Origin: DP-20 sp964539925
Lineage (GTDB): Bacteria > Desulfobacterota > Binatia > UBA9968
Length of the DNA: 9,186 nucleotides
Direction: 5' to 3'
Assembly: GCA_964539925.1 (NCBI GenBank)
Contig: CAZILB010000146.1
Location: 1 to 9,186 of the forward strand
Both the position numbers and the translations under genes were made by a program. Below the pieces are notes generated by a model. It was not told the origin of the DNA and made no database searches. It saw only the letters and a program-made list of their open reading frames with translations. Within the stretch, counting starts at the first letter, position 1; every line of letters begins with the position of its first letter. Shown piece by piece: positions 5,740 to 9,186 of the stretch.

Positions 5740-6723
5740 ATGAAACTCGTGAAAGGAGTGGTAGCGGAGGCGCTCGCGCTGCTGCCGCATCAGGCTATGG
5801 CTGAAGATGTCATCCGAATCGGAATGTTCAATCGCGACGCGGCGATCATCGCCGCCGTCGGCAAAGGCTTTCTCCAGCAGGAAAATATTCGCGTCGAAAT
5901 CAATACAGTCACCGACTCGCCGACGCTTTTGCGCGGCCTGATCAACGGCAAGTACGACCTCATTCTCAACAATGCCGACAACGTGATCGCCTGGGCCGAG
6001 GGCCAGGGCGAGGATCCGCAGAAAAACGACTTCGTGATTTTCCTGGGCGGCAGCCAGGGCGTGGATCAGAAGCTCATCGTCGCTTCCGGGATTAACGGCT
6101 TCGCCGATCTCAAAGGCAAAGTATTCGCCGTCGACGCGCCCACCACGGGGTACGCCGTCGTCGGCGTTTACATCATGAAGAAGCACGGACTCGAGTGGAA
6201 TCGCGACTACACTTTTAAAGCCTTCGGCAACACCACGGCGCGGGCGAACGCCCTGAGCCAAGGCGAAGCCTCGGGGGCGATGATGAGTTTGTCGGATGAC
6301 GAAATCCAAAAACGCGGCTTCAAAGTGCTGGCGAAAGCCGAGGATTACGTCAAACACTATGCCCGCGGCCTTGGCGCCACGCGCCGCGATTGGGCCAACG
6401 CCAACGAGGATCTGGTCGTGCGCTTTGTCCGGGCGATGATCCGCGCCACCGACTGGCTGCAGGACGAGAAAAACAAGGACGAGGCGATTCAGCTTTTGCT
6501 CGGCGAGACGAAAAACAATCGCGCCCGCGCCGAAGCCATGTACGCTCAGGCGCTCAGCCAGACCATGGGACTCACGCCGCGCAGCCGCATCGATTTCGCC
6601 GGCATCCGCACCGTGCTCGAATTGCGCGAAGTCGCCGGCCTGATGAGACCGCCGGCGCCCAAGCCGGAAAAATACGTGGACGAGCGCTTCTACAAAAAAG
6701 CCCTCGCGACCCTGGGCAACTAA
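5740..6723 (+). CDS. ABC transporter solute-binding protein, NMT1/THI5-like
   Basis: Family members bind small organic solutes (sulfonates, pyrimidine precursors, aromatic acids and others) in the periplasm or at the membrane and deliver them to an ABC permease. The 327 residues show the type II binding fold: VIRIGMFNRDAAII (24-37) as the first strand, TLLRGLINGKYDLILNN (62-78), GGSQGVDQKLIV (103-114), GFADLKGKVFAVDAPTTGY (120-138) and a helical C-terminus. The N-terminus resembles a lipoprotein-less signal peptide cleaved after AMA (19-21), but the hydrophobic core is short and carries a glutamate (E10), so secretion may be weak or the real start may lie in the gap; the frame is open back to the gap edge. 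No permease or ATPase gene is in view. The ligand cannot be read from sequence. Confidence 0.85.
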   Translation: MKLVKGVVAEALALLPHQAMAEDVIRIGMFNRDAAIIAAVGKGFLQQENIRVEINTVTDSPTLLRGLINGKYDLILNNADNVIAWAEGQGEDPQKNDFVIFLGGSQGVDQKLIVASGINGFADLKGKVFAVDAPTTGYAVVGVYIMKKHGLEWNRDYTFKAFGNTTARANALSQGEASGAMMSLSDDEIQKRGFKVLAKAEDYVKHYARGLGATRRDWANANEDLVVRFVRAMIRATDWLQDEKNKDEAIQLLLGETKNNRARAEAMYAQALSQTMGLTPRSRIDFAGIRTVLELREVAGLMRPPAPKPEKYVDERFYKKALATLGN

Positions 6724-6752
6724 GCGTTGAGTCGAAGCCCGGGTAACAGCCT

Positions 6753-6774
6753 CGGTCCGGCGCCAGCCGGATCG
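6753..6774. terminator. Hairpin after the binding-protein gene, no U-tract
   Basis: A nine-pair stem (6753-6761 with 6766-6774, one G-T wobble) closes a GCCA tetraloop, 30 bp after the stop codon. The position fits a terminator, but no run of T follows, so it may work with Rho or only protect the 3' end. Confidence 0.35.
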
Positions 6775-6902
6775 GCTGTCTCGATTGCCTTCACCCGCGC
6801 CCCCGAGTTTCCGCCCAATTCAACCCAATATGGTTTTTTAAAGCCGTGGTTTATTGCTGAAAATCGCTCCGTTATTAAAGGCTCTTCAGCCTTGGAAAAT
6901 AC

Positions 6903-6911
6903 TTATCCACA
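6903..6911 (+). promoter_or_regulatory. DnaA-box match
   Basis: TTATCCACA is an exact match to the classical DnaA box. A second, one-mismatch candidate CTTTTCACA lies at 7060-7068. With no cluster of boxes and no origin-linked genes, this is better viewed as a possible DnaA regulatory site, or chance in AT-rich DNA, than as an origin. Confidence 0.35.
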
Positions 6912-6997
6912 ATGAATTATCGAATGATTTCCAGCGATAGCCCGTGTTAGCTTTTAAAACCCAATTAGAAAAACTTGAACGTTAATGACGTTTTTTC

Positions 6998-7024
6998 TTG
7001 ACACTATAGGGAAAGTTTAATAAA
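6998..7024 (+). promoter_or_regulatory. Candidate promoter upstream of the 61-residue gene
   Basis: A perfect TTGACA (6998-7003) is followed by AT-rich sequence in which the best -10 is AATAAA (7019-7024, 15-nt spacing); no hexamer is convincing. If real, the message would carry a leader of about 215 nt before ATG 7247. Confidence 0.3.
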
Positions 7025-7230
7025 CGGAGCAATACTGTCCCAAGGTTCTCGAAAACGCTCTTTTCACAACAAAAAAGCTGTTGAAATTTATAGAGTTACA
7101 GTTTCAATGAAAATGGAAAGCGATAAATTTGATGGCGATCGATTTTCGCTCTGCACGATCGGTGTCAATCGCTGTAACGTTGGGACGCTCATGTAAACGG
7201 AGTTTTTGAGCCTGAAACCGTGCCTGCGGC

Positions 7231-7238
7231 GAAAGGAG
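7231..7238 (+). promoter_or_regulatory. Strong ribosome binding site
   Basis: GAAAGGAG lies 8 nt before ATG 7247, the clearest Shine-Dalgarno sequence in the window. It decides the start at 7247 over the GTG at 7220. Confidence 0.65.
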
Positions 7239-7246
7239 CTATCGCC

Positions 7247-7432
7247 ATGGACAAAAAAGAGAAATCCAAAAAGCGCGGAACCGTCAATGAATTTCATGCC
7301 AGGGCTGGCGAGTACGGGGGTACTGGCGAAGCGGCGACCGATTCTTGGTTCAAGCAGCGTTTAAACCACGTAAGAAACGAGGCGAAGAAAGAACTGCGTA
7401 CCCGAGTCATCCGTATCGGCCGAGAAAAGTGA
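7247..7432 (+). CDS. Small basic hypothetical protein, 61 residues
   Basis: I do not recognise this protein. It begins MDKKEKSKKRGTVNEFHARA and has a glycine-containing middle (GEYGGTGEA, 21-29) and a second basic block near the end (RNEAKKELRTRVIRIGREK, 43-61). It is rich in lysine and arginine, with no membrane segment, signal peptide or cysteine pair. The strong ribosome binding site and clean composition argue that it is expressed. A nucleic-acid or ribosome-associated role would fit the charge but is not shown. It follows a long AT-rich leader. Confidence 0.6.
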   Translation: MDKKEKSKKRGTVNEFHARAGEYGGTGEAATDSWFKQRLNHVRNEAKKELRTRVIRIGREK

Positions 7433-7440
7433 TGCCCATG

Positions 7441-7474
7441 CCGAAGCATGCCTGGCAAAGCTATTTGGCTTCGG
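7441..7474. terminator. Hairpin just after the 61-residue gene
   Basis: CCGAAGC (7441-7447) pairs with GCTTCGG (7468-7474), and inside it CAAA pairs with TTTG around GCTA, leaving an 8-nt bulge on one side. It starts 8 bp after the stop codon. There is no U-tract, so termination is only a suggestion. Confidence 0.35.
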
Positions 7475-7484
7475 GGAATCCTTC

Positions 7485-7781
7485 ATGAGGGGTCTTACAC
7501 TCGCCGCATTATTCACTCTCACTCTCGGGTTCTCAACCGACAAATCGTCGGCCAACCCTTATTTTGCCAAAGCGGGCGAGGCACCTATGCCGGAGCGCGT
7601 CGCCACCTGTGCCATAAGCGGCGGCTTTATCCTTCTTTCGCAGAAAACCTCGACAACAGCGGCTTTCTCGGTGACCTCCGGAGCGGCCCGGTTCCCGGGA
7701 ACAAATGGTGACGCCGCCGGCCCACGCGCAAAATTCTCCGGTCAACCGGTCATGGTTCGGTTAGGGAAAGTTCTCTCATGA
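7485..7781 (+). pseudogene. Probable frameshifted 5' remnant of an NMT1-type binding protein
   Basis: The 98-codon frame starts with a signal-peptide-like MRGLTLAALFTLTLGF, then ERVATCAISGGFI (37-49). That resembles the first strand of NMT1/THI5-like solute-binding proteins (VAYSSISGSF type). After residue 50 the frame loses resemblance, but the +2 frame from 7631 reads PSFAENLDNSGFLGDL, which can be laid over the expected AKEAGLFEKYGLDVEL region, and then stops at 7709-7711. This suggests a frameshift and loss of about 250 residues. It may instead be a short secreted protein unrelated to that family. No strong ribosome binding site precedes the ATG. Confidence 0.4.
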
Positions 7782-7835
7782 AGTTGACCCTGAGTCAGCA
7801 CCCAAAGTTTCGCGATGACAGATCCATTTCTTTGT

Positions 7836-7865
7836 TGTCATTCCGAGCGCAATCGAGGAATCTTT
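7836..7865 (+). repeat. Dispersed palindromic-type repeat (TGTCATTCCGAGCG unit)
   Basis: TGTCATTCCGAGCG followed by CAATCGAGGAATCTTTT matches a short intergenic repeat that I know from many bacterial genomes, often as TGTCATTCCGAGCGAAGCGAGGAATCT. The paired parts are ATTCC and GGAAT. Only one copy is seen here. Its copy number in this genome cannot be judged from the window. Confidence 0.55.
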
Positions 7866-7870
7866 TCCCC

Positions 7871-7890
7871 GGTTCGATTCGAAACGAACC
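7871..7890. repeat. Small inverted repeat next to the dispersed repeat
   Basis: GGTTCG (7871-7876) and CGAACC (7885-7890) flank an 8-nt loop that contains TTCGAA. It may belong to the same repeat element. It resembles a tRNA T-loop superficially, but no tRNA can be folded around it. Confidence 0.4.
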
Positions 7891-8033
7891 CAAACTGAGC
7901 CACTTCCGGTAATTTCGACCTTTCTCTCAATTCACCCGCGCGGCTCGCGGCGCGCCTGCCCTTGTAAATCCGACCCCGCCGTTTTATGACACCAGAGATC
8001 GTCGCTTCGATCCGCTAGGGAACGCTGACATCC

Positions 8034-9186
8034 ATGCTCGAAAAACTCAACGCACAATTCCGCCAGTTGCGCCAGACCGATTCTCTCATGTGGCTCATTA
8101 CGCTGGGACACACTTTTACGCACTGGTGTCCCGCGACGTTCTATCTTTTGTTGCCGTTTCTGGTCAAGGAAATGGGGCTCACGTACGCCCAGGCGGGCTT
8201 TTTGGTGACCATCCGCGCCGCCGCGAACCTGGTCGTCAACATACCCGCAGGCATGCTGGTCGATCTCATCGGCCGCAAGGCTCTGCTCATGGCCCTGGCG
8301 CTGCTCGCCACCGGCGTACCTTATTTTCTCGTCGGCATCAGCCAGAGTTTTTTCTGGGTCGCCCTGTTCATGGCTTTCGTCGGCATCGGCAATTATCTTT
8401 GGCATCCCGCAGCGATCTCCACGCTCTCGGAAAAATATCCCGACAAGCGCGGCTTCGCCATCGCGATCCACGCCATGGGGCCGAACATCGGCGAAGCCAT
8501 CGCGCCGCTGCTCGTCGGGATTCTATTATTGACTCTTTCGTGGCGCACCGTGTTGTTCATCAATCTCATTCCGGGTCTGGTCATCGCCTTCGTCCTGTGG
8601 AAATATCTCTTCGGCCAGCTCGACTCCCGCGCCGAGAGAAAAAGAGGCTTGTCGGCGCGCCAGTATGTCGCCGGCATGAAGAAACTCGCCCAGAACCCGA
8701 ATATCCTCCTGCTCGTGCTCGTCGCCGGACTGCGTTCCATGACACAGCAGGGGCTGCATGTCTTTCTGCCAATCTATTTGACGATCAACCTCGGTCTTTC
8801 AAGCGCCGTCGCCGGTCTCTATCTATCGGTGACGCAGACCGCCGGCATGATCGGCACCCCCATCGCCGGGGGGATCTCCGACCGCCGCGGCCGGAAGCGC
8901 GTCCTCACCGCCGGACTTTTCTCCACCAGCATCGTCCTTTTCGTCCTCGCCTACTTTCAGTTGGATTGGTTTTTCGTCACCGGCCTCGCCATTCTCGGCT
9001 TTTTCCTTTACGCGGTGCGGCCGGTCATCTGGGCCTGGGTACTGGACCTGAGCCCGCGCGAGCTCGGCGGCAGCACGGTCAGCTTTTTTTCCGGTTCCCA
9101 GTCGCTCTTGAGCTCCATGTCGCCGCTGATCTGCGGCTTCATCGCCGACCGCTGGGGCATTCTCGCGACCTTTTATTTTCTCGCCG
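8034..9186 (+). CDS. MFS transporter, fosmidomycin-resistance (Fsr)-like, 3' end missing
   Basis: A proton-coupled exporter of the major facilitator superfamily in the inner membrane. 384 complete codons are visible and the frame is open at the right edge; about one or two helices should be missing. Seen: repeated hydrophobic helices; loop 2-3 signature GMLVDLIGRK (73-82) and its second-half copy GGISDRRGRKR (279-289); and NYLWHPAAISTLSEKYPDKRG (120-140, read in two parts) with GPNIGEAIAPLLVG (149-162), which resembles the HP and GxxxG region of Fsr-type drug exporters. Start: ATG 8034 with AGGGA 12 nt upstream is plausible but the spacing is long. The substrate is unknown; the family includes drug and small-molecule efflux pumps. 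It is the only gene on its side of the repeat region, so operon partners would lie beyond the edge. Confidence 0.85.
   Translation, partial: MLEKLNAQFRQLRQTDSLMWLITLGHTFTHWCPATFYLLLPFLVKEMGLTYAQAGFLVTIRAAANLVVNIPAGMLVDLIGRKALLMALALLATGVPYFLVGISQSFFWVALFMAFVGIGNYLWHPAAISTLSEKYPDKRGFAIAIHAMGPNIGEAIAPLLVGILLLTLSWRTVLFINLIPGLVIAFVLWKYLFGQLDSRAERKRGLSARQYVAGMKKLAQNPNILLLVLVAGLRSMTQQGLHVFLPIYLTINLGLSSAVAGLYLSVTQTAGMIGTPIAGGISDRRGRKRVLTAGLFSTSIVLFVLAYFQLDWFFVTGLAILGFFLYAVRPVIWAWVLDLSPRELGGSTVSFFSGSQSLLSSMSPLICGFIADRWGILATFYFLA

Larger units (their letters stand above)
6724..7230. other. AT-richer intergenic stretch without a convincing gene
   Basis: From about 6825 to 7200 the base composition is visibly more AT-rich than anywhere else in the window. 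It contains T and A runs, a small hairpin AAGGCT-CTTC-AGCCTT (6878-6893), a DnaA-box match, a TTGACA element and a 9-bp direct repeat TAAACGGAG (7021-7029 and 7194-7202). Open frames here are short and lack ribosome binding sites. It is probably the regulatory and leader region of the small gene at 7247, or a horizontally acquired patch. Confidence 0.5.
7782..8033. other. Intergenic region before the MFS gene
   Basis: Holds a dispersed-type repeat and a small hairpin, listed separately. I see no gene in it. A 44-codon frame at 7778-7912 runs straight through the repeat and is probably spurious. Confidence 0.5.

Noticed and set aside
5230..6357. 375-codon minus-strand frame
   Set aside because: It is read through the N gap and antisense to two supported genes.
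6903..7068. Replication origin
   Set aside because: One exact and one imperfect DnaA box without a cluster, dnaA, dnaN or plasmid genes is not enough.
7107..7196. 29-codon frame in the AT-rich leader
   Set aside because: It has no ribosome binding site and no support beyond being open; a leader peptide cannot be excluded.
7871..7890. tRNA fragment
   Set aside because: GGTTCGATTC looks like a T-loop but no acceptor stem, D-arm or anticodon arm can be placed around it.
7778..7912. 44-codon frame overlapping the previous stop as ATGA
   Set aside because: It reads through the dispersed repeat, a common source of spurious short proteins, and has no ribosome binding site.

Overview
The window is GC-rich bacterial DNA with ordinary housekeeping and accessory genes. 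It has no rRNA, tRNA or CRISPR. A UbiD-family decarboxylase, NMT1-type solute-binding proteins, an Fsr-like MFS exporter and scattered short palindromic repeats suggest an uncultivated soil or subsurface lineage, perhaps of the former Deltaproteobacteria, Tectomicrobia, Rokubacteria or NC10 kind. That placement is an impression from gene content, not from a marker gene. A run of exactly 100 Ns (5610-5709) is an assembly gap, so the left part (1-5609) and the right part (5710-9186) are linked only by scaffolding.

Left part: an ATP-grasp-like protein of the Cj0069/DUF6815 type lies on the minus strand (4-1119). Diverging from it across about 270 bp, with a perfect GC-rich hairpin and a plausible promoter, is a complete UbiD-family prenylated-FMN decarboxylase (1389-2756). 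A 411-bp gap follows, holding an inverted pair of REP-like repeats and an apparent scrap of a REP-associated (Y1/HUH) transposase. Next comes the most interesting block: a membrane-anchored N-acetylmuramoyl-L-alanine amidase (3168-4169), an actin-like ATPase closely resembling the magnetosome cytoskeleton protein MamK (4173-5204, 3 bp downstream), and a small one-pass membrane protein with a charged helical cytoplasmic tail (5274-5609, ending at the gap). No other magnetosome gene is present. The three look like one transcription unit joining a cytoplasmic actin filament, an inner-membrane helical protein and a periplasmic cell-wall hydrolase. I know of no described system with this composition, but the functional link is inferred from layout alone.

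Right part: an NMT1/THI5-like ABC solute-binding protein without transport partners (5740-6723), then a roughly 500-bp AT-richer stretch with one perfect DnaA-box match and a TTGACA element, then a 61-residue basic protein with a strong ribosome binding site (7247-7432). After that come what looks like the frameshifted 5' remnant of a second NMT1-type binding protein (from 7485), a dispersed-type palindromic repeat (7836-7865), and an MFS exporter related to fosmidomycin-resistance proteins that runs off the right edge (8034-9186).

All assignments rest on reading motifs and on memory of the families. No database search was done.
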